Part shown: piece after piece, positions 30,578 through 40,276 of the stretch | How positions within the stretch are numbered: the stretch's first letter is position 1 | Layout: every line of letters starts with the position of its first letter | Origin: Pseudomonadota bacterium | GTDB lineage: Bacteria; Pseudomonadota; Gammaproteobacteria; Acidiferrobacterales; UBA6901 | Reading direction: 5' to 3' | DNA: 64,000 bases | Assembly: GCA_021783175.1 (NCBI GenBank) | Contig: JAJXUF010000006.1 | Span: 4,706-68,705, forward strand | The notes under the pieces: generated by a model | Told to the model about the DNA's origin: nothing | What the model saw: the letters and a program-made list of their open reading frames with translations, nothing else | Database searches by the model: none | Made by a program: the position numbers and the translations under genes

Positions 30578-31384
30578 ATGCCCATATCTGCAGAAGATTC
30601 AATTGGTGTATTTGATTCTGGCGTTGGCGGACTGACCGTCGTTCATGCCCTGATGCAAGAGTTGCCGCACGAGAATATCGTCTACTTTGGGGATACCGCA
30701 CGTGTACCGTACGGCGTCAAGTCGGTGGAGACAATCGCACGCTTCGCTACCCAGATAGTGGAATTCCTTCTCGACAGACGCGTGAAGTTGCTGATCGTTG
30801 CCTGCAATACTATGGCTGCGGTTGCCTCACAGGTCATCCGGCAGCTTTCATCTGTTCCTGTCCTTGATGTAATCGAAGTCGGCGCTCAAAGCGCGGCGCA
30901 ACACTCACGCAACAAGCGCATCGGCGTAATCGGCACTCTAGCAACAGTTGCCAGCGGAGCTTATGATCTCGCAATTCGTCGGCACGACGCCTCGGTGCAG
31001 ATTCTGTCCCAAGCCTGTCCGTTATTTGTTCCCCTCGTTGAAGAGGGTTGGTTGAATCACGCTGTGACACGCATGACGGCAGAAGAGTACCTTCTGCCGC
31101 TTTGCCGCGAGGGCGTCGACACCCTGGTGCTAGGTTGCACGCACTACCCCTTGTTGAAGCCGTTGTTGCGCGAAGTTGTGGGAGAAGATGTGCAACTGGT
31201 GGATTCCGCACTGACCGTCGCACATCAGACCGCAGCATTGTTGCACCGTGAAAATCTCGCTAATCCCCAAACCGGCCCTGCGCAATACCGTTTCTTTGTC
31301 ACGGACGTCCCGCAGCGTTTCCAGGAAGTCGGCGGACGTTTTCTAGGCCGGGCGCTCAAAGATGTCCGTGTCGTGCAATGGTGA
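30578..31384 (+). CDS. murI: Glutamate racemase
   Basis: Converts L- to D-glutamate for peptidoglycan. The 268-residue protein shows the catalytic cysteines in VACNTMA (C76) and LGCTHYPLL (C187), plus FDSGVGGLTV at residues 12-21 and VYFGDTARVPYG. It lies close to the SemiSWEET gene. No start problem is seen. Confidence 0.96.
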   Translation: MPISAEDSIGVFDSGVGGLTVVHALMQELPHENIVYFGDTARVPYGVKSVETIARFATQIVEFLLDRRVKLLIVACNTMAAVASQVIRQLSSVPVLDVIEVGAQSAAQHSRNKRIGVIGTLATVASGAYDLAIRRHDASVQILSQACPLFVPLVEEGWLNHAVTRMTAEEYLLPLCREGVDTLVLGCTHYPLLKPLLREVVGEDVQLVDSALTVAHQTAALLHRENLANPQTGPAQYRFFVTDVPQRFQEVGGRFLGRALKDVRVVQW

Positions 31385-31394
31385 GCGATTGCAC

Positions 31395-32261
31395 ATGAGT
31401 GAAGCACGTTTTGTTTTTGAGGCGACTCCGGATAATTTCTCGAAAATGGTGCTCGAGAACTCCGCTAAGGGGCCAGTGCTTGTCAACTATTGGTCCCCTA
31501 AAGCCGGCCCCTGCATGCTTTTCATGCCGCGGCTTGTCAGGCTGGCAACCGAATATGCAGGCCGCTTCTTGTTGGTCACGATAAATACCGATCTGTACGG
31601 GCGTCTGGCACGCGAATACAGCGTCAATAGCGTTCCAACGATAAAGGTGTTTCGAAATGGAAAGGTCGTTGAAAGCGTTTACGGGGCGCAACCGGAAACT
31701 GAGATCAAATGCCTTATTGATCGGCACGTGCGCTCTGAATCAAGCAGCGGCCATGTTACCGCTATTCGTCACTACCAATCTGGCAATGTGGAGCAAGCGC
31801 TGACGCTTTTGGCGCAGGCGGCGATGGATGATCCTACCGATCTACGTATTTCAACTGACCTTATAAAGATCCTAATTCTCGAGAAACGACTTATTCAGGC
31901 GCAGGATTTGATAGACGCTCTCCCGGCATCCGCCAAGGCCGATAGTGCTATTGCCACATTGCGTGCGCATCTCGATTTTCTGCGTGTTGCCGCTGATGCG
32001 CCACCGCGAGATCGGCTGGAACAGGATGTATCCTAGCACCCGGAAAACCTTGAGGCTCGATTTCAACTGGGCGCGGTCAGGTTAGTACAGGACGACTATG
32101 CCGGCGCCATGGAAGAGCTCATTGAAATCGTGCGGCGTGACCGCAGTTTTCGCAACGATGCGGCGCGACTCGGGTTGGTGGCGATATTTAGGCTCCTCGG
32201 TGACAAAGGCGAGATCGTCGAGCACTATCGCAGTCTCGCACTGGATATTCTTGATAGCTAA
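31395..32261 (+). pseudogene. ybbN: YbbN/CnoX-like thioredoxin-TPR protein, broken by in-frame TAG
   Basis: Thioredoxin-fold domain (about 5-110) followed by TPR-like helices, the plan of YbbN/CnoX, a chaperedoxin. From the ATG at 31395 the reading frame stops at TAG codon 214 (32034-32036). Translation of the same frame past the stop gives HPENLEARFQLGAVRLVQDD and then DRSFRNDAARLGLVAIFRLL to a TAA at 32259-32261, 288 codons in all. That tail is exactly the missing YbbN C-terminus, so a single nonsense change (or sequencing error) split one gene. The thioredoxin active site is SPKAGPCMLF, with only one cysteine, as often in this family. A truncated 213-residue protein may still be made. Confidence 0.83.
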
Positions 32262-32327
32262 ATTGCGTAGGACGAACAGCTTGTCCTTCTTGCGATAAAA
32301 AGCGGCCCTGCTCTAGGAGGCATAAAA

Positions 32328-32729
32328 ATGAGACGTCCGACTTACAAATCAGACAAGCATGTGCTGGCAGTATTGTCCGTCCTTGAGTGGCTGGGTCTTG
32401 TGCTTATTACCCTGGCTACGGTTATCGCGATCGGCCAGGAAACCGCACAGATCGCGGAACGTGGAAAGGTAGTGCTGCAGGATATCCTTCTTCTCTTTAT
32501 CTACCTGGAAATCCTTACCATGGTTGGGCTTTATTTTTCGAGCGGCAAACTGCCCTTGCGATACCCAATCTATATAGCGATCGTCGCCATCGCGCGTTAC
32601 ATAATTATCGGAATGAAGGACCTGAATGGATGGACCCTTGTGGCACTGTCGGGGGCAATTCTTATATTAGCGTTTGCCACGCTCGCCATTCGCTACGGTC
32701 ACGTGAAGTTCCCCTACGATGACTCATAA
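32328..32729 (+). CDS. psiE: PsiE-family phosphate-starvation-inducible membrane protein
   Basis: A small inner membrane protein of 133 residues with four hydrophobic segments ([72 protein letters not shown]). This matches PsiE in length and layout. GGAGG upstream gives a normal ribosome site. Function of the family is unknown. Confidence 0.85.
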   Translation: MRRPTYKSDKHVLAVLSVLEWLGLVLITLATVIAIGQETAQIAERGKVVLQDILLLFIYLEILTMVGLYFSSGKLPLRYPIYIAIVAIARYIIIGMKDLNGWTLVALSGAILILAFATLAIRYGHVKFPYDDS

Positions 32730-32935
32730 AAGGGTGGCGTCCAAGACGGGGCAGGAGCAGTCGACTGCGCGATTCCAAGGAAACCCTAAAGCTAGTGTCG
32801 ATACTATTGACTGCTGTGAGCGGTTACCTGTGTGCCGATATTCGCGGCCAAATCGTCGACACCGGTATTTTTTGTTGGTCGGAACGATTAAAATCTTCAC
32901 ACCATACTCAGAATTCTGCTGCCGGAGCGCGTGAC

Positions 32936-33826
32936 ATGCACGAAACACTTTTCAATTCCGAGCTGAAGAGCCTGCCATTACTTCATCGCGGAAAGGTGCG
33001 GGATATCTACGCTGTCGATGACCGCCTCATGCTTATCGTTACTACCGACCGGCTGTCGGCGTTCGACGTCGTGCTACCGACCGCCATACCCCAGAAGGGT
33101 GCCGTCCTTACGGCAATGTCGAATTTCTGGTTCGCTCGCATGAAGCATGTCGTTCCGCATCAACTTGCTGATATTCCTCTTGAAAAGGTGCTGCCGAACG
33201 CCGCCGAACGCGCTCCGCTCGTGGGTCGCGCAGTTGTGGTACGCAAGCTCAAAGCGCTCCCGGTGGAGGCTATTGTGCGGGGATATTTAGTGGGTTCAGG
33301 CTGGAAAGAATATACAAAATCCGGCACCGTGTGTGGCATACCCTTGCCGCCGGGTCTGCGCGAAGCCGACCGTCTTCCGCAGCCGATTTTCACGCCCTCG
33401 ACGAAAGCCGCAGTCGGCGCGCATGACGAAAACATCAGCTTCGATCAGGCCAGCGGAATTCTCGGCGCCGATCTCGCGGCAAAGGTTCGTGATGTCAGTA
33501 TCGCCTTGTATCAGGAGGCTGCAAGCTACGCGCTCACCCGGGGTATCATTATTGCTGATACAAAATTCGAGTTTGGTCTGGATGAGGCAGGGACACTCAC
33601 TCTAATCGATGAGGTGTTGACGCCCGATTCGTCCCGCTTTTGGCCGGCGGACCAATACAAGCCTGGATCGAATCCTCCGAGTTTTGATAAACAATTTGTG
33701 CGTGATTACTTGGAGTCAATCGGATGGAACAAGAAGGCCCCAGGCCCCGACCTGCCGCCCGAAGTTGTGACGCGTACAGCGGAAAAATACCAGGAGGCAT
33801 TGCGCCGGTTGGCGCTGCCAGGCTAG
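32936..33826 (+). CDS. purC: Phosphoribosylaminoimidazole-succinocarboxamide synthase
   Basis: SAICAR synthase, step eight of purine synthesis. The product from the ATG at 32936 is 296 residues; the longer upstream frame has no ribosome site. Seen: [49 protein letters not shown] and [14 protein letters not shown], all conserved. GGAG about nine bases before the ATG supports the start. Confidence 0.95.
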   Translation: MHETLFNSELKSLPLLHRGKVRDIYAVDDRLMLIVTTDRLSAFDVVLPTAIPQKGAVLTAMSNFWFARMKHVVPHQLADIPLEKVLPNAAERAPLVGRAVVVRKLKALPVEAIVRGYLVGSGWKEYTKSGTVCGIPLPPGLREADRLPQPIFTPSTKAAVGAHDENISFDQASGILGADLAAKVRDVSIALYQEAASYALTRGIIIADTKFEFGLDEAGTLTLIDEVLTPDSSRFWPADQYKPGSNPPSFDKQFVRDYLESIGWNKKAPGPDLPPEVVTRTAEKYQEALRRLALPG

Positions 33827-33915
33827 GACCACACACAAGCCCGATCGTATTGATTTTTCGGATCGGTCCAAGGACCATTTAAATCTGCTCATATTCGGAC
33901 CAGCGCCTTTTGACC

Positions 33916-34395
33916 ATGAAAAAGTTCTGGATAGCTATAATTGTCGCGGCCATGCCTCTGGCGGCTTGTAAGCGTCAGGAGTCTCAACCGTCGGTGACCT
34001 CGGCTGCGCCTTCTGTCGTACCGACGCCCACGCGCAGCTTTTCTCCGGATAGCGTCGCTCGCGGCGGTGCGCTCTTTCAGCAAGACTGTGCTCAATGTCA
34101 TGGACCGCAGGCACAAGGGCATCCCGATTGGCGGACTCCCAGTCACGGCCTTTTCACGGCTGCGCCACCGCTAAATGGTACCGGCAATGATTGGAAGCGG
34201 AGTCGGCAACAGTTAATAGATACCATCAAAAATGGTGCTCGTTTATCAGACGGCACTCCGGTTATGCCGGCGTGGAAGGATCGGCTCAACGATGGGCAGA
34301 TTGCGGATATCATGGCCTGGTTCCAATCCCTTTGGCCGCCAGAGGTCTACGATAAATGGTCGCGCCAGCAGGCTGAAAAGCCGCCACAGGGTTGA
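33916..34395 (+). CDS. Lipoprotein class I cytochrome c
   Basis: A monoheme electron carrier, 159 residues. The N-terminus MKKFWIAIIVAAMPLAACKRQ has a type II signal with lipobox LAAC, so it should be membrane anchored. Heme binds at CAQCH and the axial methionine is likely in GTPVMPAWKD. A proline- and serine-rich linker lies between lipobox and heme domain. The partner is unknown. The ATG at 33916 is preferred over a TTG two codons earlier. Confidence 0.88.
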   Translation: MKKFWIAIIVAAMPLAACKRQESQPSVTSAAPSVVPTPTRSFSPDSVARGGALFQQDCAQCHGPQAQGHPDWRTPSHGLFTAAPPLNGTGNDWKRSRQQLIDTIKNGARLSDGTPVMPAWKDRLNDGQIADIMAWFQSLWPPEVYDKWSRQQAEKPPQG

Positions 34396-34691
34396 CTATA
34401 GCCGATGACAAGCATGCCAGAGGCGGAATAGCCGATGCTACTGACCCACGGCTCAGCTATTGTTCTCGCCTTTGCTGCCTTGCAAAAATAGCCAGTTAAG
34501 CGAATCCGCTAAATTATGGCGCGCAGCGGTCGACTGACTTCACTGCAGGTTTGATATGTGTCAATGCAGACTGGATTAGTTGCTCTTATATTTCTAGGTA
34601 CCTAATTTGTCAGAAATCGGCGCGCCGCATTAAGAAGTCTGCCTGGCGGCCGTCGACCCTTCTACTCACTACGCATCGAGGAAAACCAGAT

Positions 34692-35081
34692 ATGTACGGA
34701 TTCAATGTCCACGTTAAGGACGGTTTCGACGCAGCTGTCAAACGAGTAACGGAAGCACTAAAGACTGAAGGTTTCGGCGTGCTTACCGACATTGATGTCA
34801 AAAAAACCATGAAAGAAAAACTCGGTATCGATGGGCGTCCCTACCGCATCCTGGGGGCGTGCAATCCACCACTCGCCCATCAGGCAATTGAGGCTGATCC
34901 CGATATTGGACTGTTGCTACCGTGCAATGTCGTAGTGCGCGAGGAGGCGGATGGAAAGGTAACCGTCAGTTTCATGGATCCCGTTTCTGTATTAAGTCTC
35001 GTGGAAAAACCGGGTGTTGAAAAACTGGCAAGAGAGGTACGCAGTCGACTCGAACGGGTGCGCGATTCGCTTCGCAACTGA
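34692..35081 (+). CDS. DUF302 family protein
   Basis: A 129-residue cytoplasmic protein: [36 protein letters not shown], then [30 protein letters not shown], the DUF302 pattern. DUF302 is often next to copper or sulfur genes. GAGGAAAACC before the ATG provides a ribosome site. Function unknown. Confidence 0.88.
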   Translation: MYGFNVHVKDGFDAAVKRVTEALKTEGFGVLTDIDVKKTMKEKLGIDGRPYRILGACNPPLAHQAIEADPDIGLLLPCNVVVREEADGKVTVSFMDPVSVLSLVEKPGVEKLAREVRSRLERVRDSLRN

Positions 35082-35364
35082 GCTGAAGATTTCCGGACAA
35101 TAGTCTCTACGTATCTGCAGCTTCTATCCAGCATACTGAGCATGGTGGATAGAAATGCGTGCGCAGTTGCGGCGGCAATATCGAGGCCAGGCTTGTCGGT
35201 CTGTGTCCAGTAATGTGCCACAGGCCCATGCCTGACACAGGTAAGTAGATCCGTTTTGACTCACGGTTACGAAGGAGCGAGTTATCCAAATTGATTCCGC
35301 GTAACAAAAGCGTTCGCTAGATGGCAGAAATTTGAGTCCGCCCCAGGCCGGAGGTTTGAGAATT

Positions 35365-35577
35365 ATGGGCAATTCCGAAATACGTTTTGAAGTTAATGGT
35401 ATGAAATGCAACGGTTGTGTCGCGAAGGCGAAAGAGGCGATCCAATCCGTTATCGGCGTTACCAAAGCGGAAGTGAATCTTGTAGAGAAATCCGCTGTGG
35501 TAGCGGGTAGTGCTGATCCACAGGACGTGATCGATGCATTACGGAAGGCCGGCTATCCAGCCGTCACCAAGCCCTGA
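35365..35577 (+). CDS. Heavy-metal-associated (CopZ-like) copper chaperone
   Basis: A single HMA domain of 70 residues with the metal-binding GMKCNGC (C15, C18), EAIQSVIGVTKAEVNL and a C-terminal YPAV. It would carry Cu(I) in the cytoplasm to the P-type ATPase copA that follows 1.9 kb later. GGAGG at about ten bases before the ATG is the ribosome site. Other divalent metals are possible. Confidence 0.87.
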   Translation: MGNSEIRFEVNGMKCNGCVAKAKEAIQSVIGVTKAEVNLVEKSAVVAGSADPQDVIDALRKAGYPAVTKP

Positions 35578-35583
35578 CAAGGG

Positions 35584-37164
35584 TCAAGACGCTCGAGACA
35601 AGCCCACGAGCCACGGTCCCACGTCTTCCGTCCCTGTCCACTGGAATATAGGCCCCTCATCGGGTTGCGGGGCTTCGAATCGGCGAAGTTGTTCGTCCAG
35701 CACTTCTTGTGTCGCATCCGAAATATCAAGATGAAGACGGGAGCGCTTATCCAGTCGGTTTGCCAATTCCGATCGCGACGCCGTGCAATAGATGATTCCA
35801 AATCCGGTGCCTAGAGAATGTGCCAGGGCTTCGGCCTCAAGGCGTTGAGCGCGTTGTGCAAAAGTTGCATCAAGTATGGCCCAGCGACCGGAATCAATTA
35901 TTGCGCGTGCTTTGTCCAGCAATGAGCGGTAGGTACGTTTTGTCATCTCGACACTGTATATACCTCGTTGATACGGCGTGGAGTTGGTCTGTTGCAGTGC
36001 CACTCCGGCGAGCTGCTTTCGCACCGCATCCGACCTTACCGCAATGCCGCGCATGGTCTCCGCTATCTGCGACGCAACAGTTGTTTTGCCGCTCGCGCTG
36101 GGGCCGCAGGTTATAAGTAGGCCCCCAGTCCCTCCGGACAGATAGCTCTGCGCGAGATCAAAGTAGCCTTTTGCCTCACGCATGGCGTTGGCACGTTCAG
36201 TTTCGTTGCTAGCGTCCAGCAATAAGAACGATGCGACCTTTCCGCGGACGTAGGCGCGATAACTTTGATAGAAATCGAGCATCCCAAGGCCCGCGTAGTC
36301 TCCCGTTTCCTCCAGGTATGCGTTTAAAAAATTGTTCCCGAGGCCAGGCAGGTGACGCGCGTCGAGGTCCATGGTCAAAAAGGCAATATCACCAATGACG
36401 TCGCATGCACGAAGCTGCGGATTGAACTCAATGCAGTCGAAAATGATGACCTTCTCACGATAAAGGCACATGTTGCGCAAATGAAGATCCCCATGGCCGT
36501 CGACAACACGACTCGCTGAAACGCGTGCGGAAAATAAGAGATCGTGCGTACGCATGTAACCTTCCATGTAGTCTTTGAGGTATTCAAATTGAGTCCTCGT
36601 GATACTGTAGTCGATGAATCTTTTTGTTTGGCCAAAATTTTGGCGAACATGATTACGAATTCCCTGCATGCCACCGAACCGGTCTATATCTGCATTGCGC
36701 TCGGCGGTGGCGTGAAATTGCGCCATTTGATGTGCTATGTCGAGCATGTGTTCACGCCGCAGCCCACCCGCGGCAGCGACGCGGTCAAGCATGCCGTCCT
36801 CTGGCATGCGTGTCATCCACACCGCGTAGTCCACGACCCTGGAATATATGGTCTGCGTCATGTCGCCAACATGGTAACCCCCGCCGGAAAGGTAAATGGG
36901 AACTACGCCGAGATAGATTTGCGGGGCAAGGCGCGAGTTTAAGCGCACTTCATCCCGGCATGCGCGTAGGCGCTTCTCAGGGGTGGTGAAATCTAGGAAG
37001 CCAAAATCAACCGGCTTCTTGATCTTATAGGCATACTCGCCGGCGAGAAAAATATCAGAGATATGGGTGTGCAAATGTACAATCTTCGCTGCCGGATGGT
37101 CATAGGCATCGGAATTGCATAGAGCAGCCAACATCCGTCCGGCGTCGTGAGTTTGCTGGTCCAT
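35584..37164 (-). CDS. APH-like and P-loop kinase fusion protein
   Basis: A 526-residue fusion: N-terminal aminoglycoside-phosphotransferase-like domain with VDGHGDLHLRN (222-231) and IIFDCIEFNP, followed by a P-loop kinase domain with Walker A GPSASGKT (354-361) and SDAVRKQLAGV. This two-domain plan is common in proteobacteria and has no firm function; small-molecule phosphorylation is the usual guess. It runs against its neighbours, between the CopZ-like gene and copA. Confidence 0.85.
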   Translation of the reverse strand: MDQQTHDAGRMLAALCNSDAYDHPAAKIVHLHTHISDIFLAGEYAYKIKKPVDFGFLDFTTPEKRLRACRDEVRLNSRLAPQIYLGVVPIYLSGGGYHVGDMTQTIYSRVVDYAVWMTRMPEDGMLDRVAAAGGLRREHMLDIAHQMAQFHATAERNADIDRFGGMQGIRNHVRQNFGQTKRFIDYSITRTQFEYLKDYMEGYMRTHDLLFSARVSASRVVDGHGDLHLRNMCLYREKVIIFDCIEFNPQLRACDVIGDIAFLTMDLDARHLPGLGNNFLNAYLEETGDYAGLGMLDFYQSYRAYVRGKVASFLLLDASNETERANAMREAKGYFDLAQSYLSGGTGGLLITCGPSASGKTTVASQIAETMRGIAVRSDAVRKQLAGVALQQTNSTPYQRGIYSVEMTKRTYRSLLDKARAIIDSGRWAILDATFAQRAQRLEAEALAHSLGTGFGIIYCTASRSELANRLDKRSRLHLDISDATQEVLDEQLRRFEAPQPDEGPIFQWTGTEDVGPWLVGLSRAS

Positions 37165-37484
37165 GTCCGGTCTCCGGAGCCTATTGGCACAACTTTTTTA
37201 GCTTAATTCACCCCTGTTAGGCAGGCAATGATCCTGGTCAAATGTGCGCGGCTTCCATTCACTGGAACCCCGCAAAATCGACCCCATATTTCAAAGATGT
37301 AAGGGCGCGTGCGGACGCTCTGGACGGATGCCGTGCAAAGAGCGTGGGTTAAAGTGCCGGTCTAGACAGAACCGGGACGGCAGACTGCCGATGCGGTTTT
37401 TACTCCGCCCGCGCATCGATACATAATACGGTTAAGGGCAGTAATTTTGCGCGACAACTGGCATTTCTCTTTTTGGGGTTAGCT
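37165..37484. other. Divergent gap before copA
   Basis: 320 bases between the APH-kinase fusion and copA. I see no gene and no clear CueR-type dyad (ACCTTCC/GGAAGG). Promoters for both genes probably lie here. Confidence 0.4.
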
Positions 37485-39785
37485 ATGAGTGAAACGGCTT
37501 CTACAGTTCGACTGTCAATTGGCGGTATGAGCTGCGCGGGTTGTGTTGCAACTGTTGAAAACGCGCTGAAAGCGGTTCCCGGTGTATCGGATGCAATGGT
37601 AAATTTTGCCGAGCACACCGCTTCGGTTTCAGGTACGGCGCCGGCCAAAAACCTGGTCGCCGCCGTAGTGCAGGCCGGTTATGAAGCTGCTGAACTGCGT
37701 AGCGCGGAGGACGAAGCGGGGAAGGAAGCCGCAGAGATGGCGCATTATCGGAGCCTTTTGCGCAAGACAGCAGTGGCCGCGGCTGTCGGTCTTCCGCTCA
37801 TGGCGACGGAACTGCTGGGACGACTGCCTGCAGTGACCACTCAAGCCGGACGAGTGTTTTGGTTACTTGTCGCGGCCGCGACGCTTTTCGTGCTCGTTTA
37901 TTCCGGCAAGCACTTCTTCAAGGGCGCATGGAAATCGTTTAGGGCGCATAACGCCAACATGGATACCCTCATAGCGCTGGGTACAGGGGCCGCTTGGCTC
38001 TATTCGGTTGCTGTCATCCTGTTTCCCCACTTGGTCCCCTCACTAGCACTTCACGCCTACTTCGAAGCTGCGGCGGTTATCATCGCATTAATCAATCTGG
38101 GCTCGGCGCTCGAGATGCGCGCCCGCGGAAAGACTTCCGAGGCAATTAAGCGACTGATCGGATTACAACCGAAGACAGCACGCGTGGTGCGCGATGGAAA
38201 GGAACTTGATATTCCGATTAGCGAGGTTGGCCTCGATGAGACCGTGCGAGTTCGACCTGGAGAGAAGATCGCCGTTGACGGAACCGTCATTGACGGACAT
38301 TCGGCAGTCGACGAATCCATGTTGACCGGAGAACCACTACCAGTCGAGAAGGGACGCGGAGACGAGGTAGTTGGAGGAACATTAAACAAATCTGGCACCT
38401 TTCTGTTTCGCGCCACCCGCATCGGTCAGGACACGGCGCTAGCACATATTATTGAGATGGTACGTCAGGCGCAGAATTCCAAGCCCGCTATTGGAAGAAT
38501 CGCGGACAAGATATCGTCGGTATTTGTACCGAGTGTTCTGATTGTCGCGGCCATCACATTCCTGATTTGGTTCAATTTTGGTCCGACACCTGTCGTCAGC
38601 TATGCGCTGGTTGCAACTATGACGGTTCTGATAATTGCCTGTCCTTGTGCGCTTGGACTCGCGACACCAATCTCGATCATGGTGGGCGTGGGAAAAGCCG
38701 CCGAATACGGCATACTTATTCGTAAGGGGGATGCATTGCAGCAAGCCGGGCGCCTTACCGCCGTGGTCCTGGACAAGACTGGAACGGTGACGGCTGGGCG
38801 GCCTACCGTGACTGCCCTCGTCCCTGCTGGTGGTTGGGATGAGGAAATCCTGCTTCAAACTGCGGCAAGCGTCGAAGCCGGTTCCGAACACCCGCTGGCG
38901 GAGGCAATTGTCGAGGCCGCCAGACTGAAAGGAATTGAAATTCTCCCTGTCAGCGGATTCCAAGCCGTTTCGGGGCAAGGTGTGCGGGCAACCCTGCAGA
39001 GGGTCGCGCAAGTGGCGCCGGCTGTCGGTGGATTGAAATCGGCCAAAGTTGTAAATGTCGAAGGCGAGGTTTTGCTGGGCAACGAGGCTTTCATGCGAAA
39101 CAACGGCATCGGACTGGGAAGTTTGACTGAGCGCATGAAGGATCTGGCGGCCCATGGTGAGACGCCCATATGTCTAGCCCTGAACGGTCGCATAGCGGGG
39201 ATCGTCTCGGTGTCAGATCCGATAAAAATCGATTCGCGCGCTGCAATTGAGCGCATGCATTCGATTGGCCTCAAGGTGATCATGCTTACCGGTGACAATG
39301 CCGGGACCGCCCAGGCGGTCGCCCGCGAAGTAGGGATCGATGAGGTGTTGGCTGAAGTGCTGCCGGCGGATAAGGCGGAGCAGATCGTCGCTTTGCAAAA
39401 GCGTGGCGAGACCGTCGGAATGGTGGGCGATGGTATCAATGATGCGCCGGCGCTGGCTCGTGCGGATGTAGGGTTTGCCATAGGTACAGGTACAGATGTC
39501 GCCATTGAAAGCGCCGATGTGACACTCATGCGAGGTTCTTTGCATGGTGTTGCTGACGCGATTGCCATCTCGAGGGCGACAGTGCGAAATATCAAGCAGA
39601 ATCTTTTGGGATCATTCGTCTATAACACTTTAGGCATACCGATCGCCGCGGGTGTGCTGTACCCGTTGTTTCATTTGCTGCTGAATCCGATGATAGCAGG
39701 TGCGGCTATGGCTATGTCGTCGGTCACCGTGGTGATGAATGCAAACCGTCTGCGCTGGTTCCGATCCGGGGAGGCAGGCAGATGA
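37485..39785 (+). CDS. copA: Copper-translocating P1B-type ATPase
   Basis: Exports Cu(I) from the cytoplasm using ATP. The 766-residue protein from [10 protein letters not shown] has one N-terminal HMA domain (GMSCAGC, 14-20), the membrane metal site CPC at 386-388 (IIACPCALG), the phosphorylated aspartate in DKTGTVT (D430), TGE in [15 protein letters not shown] in GSEHPLAEA, and the hinge [10 protein letters not shown]. These assign it to the CopA group. The ATG at 37485 is preferred to an upstream TTG. Its stop overlaps the cupredoxin gene by ATGA. Confidence 0.96.
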   Translation: MSETASTVRLSIGGMSCAGCVATVENALKAVPGVSDAMVNFAEHTASVSGTAPAKNLVAAVVQAGYEAAELRSAEDEAGKEAAEMAHYRSLLRKTAVAAAVGLPLMATELLGRLPAVTTQAGRVFWLLVAAATLFVLVYSGKHFFKGAWKSFRAHNANMDTLIALGTGAAWLYSVAVILFPHLVPSLALHAYFEAAAVIIALINLGSALEMRARGKTSEAIKRLIGLQPKTARVVRDGKELDIPISEVGLDETVRVRPGEKIAVDGTVIDGHSAVDESMLTGEPLPVEKGRGDEVVGGTLNKSGTFLFRATRIGQDTALAHIIEMVRQAQNSKPAIGRIADKISSVFVPSVLIVAAITFLIWFNFGPTPVVSYALVATMTVLIIACPCALGLATPISIMVGVGKAAEYGILIRKGDALQQAGRLTAVVLDKTGTVTAGRPTVTALVPAGGWDEEILLQTAASVEAGSEHPLAEAIVEAARLKGIEILPVSGFQAVSGQGVRATLQRVAQVAPAVGGLKSAKVVNVEGEVLLGNEAFMRNNGIGLGSLTERMKDLAAHGETPICLALNGRIAGIVSVSDPIKIDSRAAIERMHSIGLKVIMLTGDNAGTAQAVAREVGIDEVLAEVLPADKAEQIVALQKRGETVGMVGDGINDAPALARADVGFAIGTGTDVAIESADVTLMRGSLHGVADAIAISRATVRNIKQNLLGSFVYNTLGIPIAAGVLYPLFHLLLNPMIAGAAMAMSSVTVVMNANRLRWFRSGEAGR

Positions 39786-40150
39786 GCGGCTTCGTAGTCG
39801 ATCTAGTTGTCATCGGGCTAATAGGATTGATTATATGGTGGTTCTGGCTGTCAAAGCCGCGCATTCAGCGAGTGTCTGGCAGTTCACCGATTGATGTCAT
39901 TGTGGACAATGGCGTCTATACGCCGACGCGCATTGAAGTCCCGATTGGCCAGCCGGTGACTCTTCGTTTTATACGGCACGATCCAAGCCCGTGTGCAGAA
40001 AAGGTGATCTTTGACGGGCTTGAAAAAAGTCTCGATCTTCCACTCGATAAGCCGGCGGATCTGACGTTAACGCCAGACCGACCTGGAGAGTTCGAATTCA
40101 CGTGTCAGATGAAGATGTACCGCGGCACACTGGTAGTAAAGAGCAGCTAG
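39782..40150 (+). CDS. Membrane-anchored cupredoxin-domain protein
   Basis: A 122-residue protein with one N-terminal membrane helix ([19 protein letters not shown]) and a cupredoxin-like domain ([49 protein letters not shown]). Potential copper ligands are the cysteines and methionines C-x-MKM. Its ATG overlaps the copA stop, so the proteins are coupled, and it may receive copper from CopA outside. This gene pair recurs in proteobacteria. Confidence 0.88.
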   Translation: MSGFVVDLVVIGLIGLIIWWFWLSKPRIQRVSGSSPIDVIVDNGVYTPTRIEVPIGQPVTLRFIRHDPSPCAEKVIFDGLEKSLDLPLDKPADLTLTPDRPGEFEFTCQMKMYRGTLVVKSS

Positions 40151-40276
40151 GACGGATCAGCAGACTGACCCATCCTGCTGCCCTCGACGGGTGCGGCGCA
40201 TGGAGGCTGCCCCCTGGGCTGTTCGGGAGCCATCGGGTCTTTTTGTGCAAGCTGCGCGAGGTTGTTCTTAACTAGA

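Noticed and set aside
32034..32036. Reassignment of TAG as a sense codon to explain the broken ybbN and EAL frames
   Set aside because: pgk, trpG, trpD and other genes end with TAG, and the EAL remnant also has frame changes and a TAA, so plain decay is simpler.
40151..40276. Cobalamin riboswitch before the class II ribonucleotide reductase
   Set aside because: The short leader lacks the conserved cobalamin box, and is too short for the complete fold.
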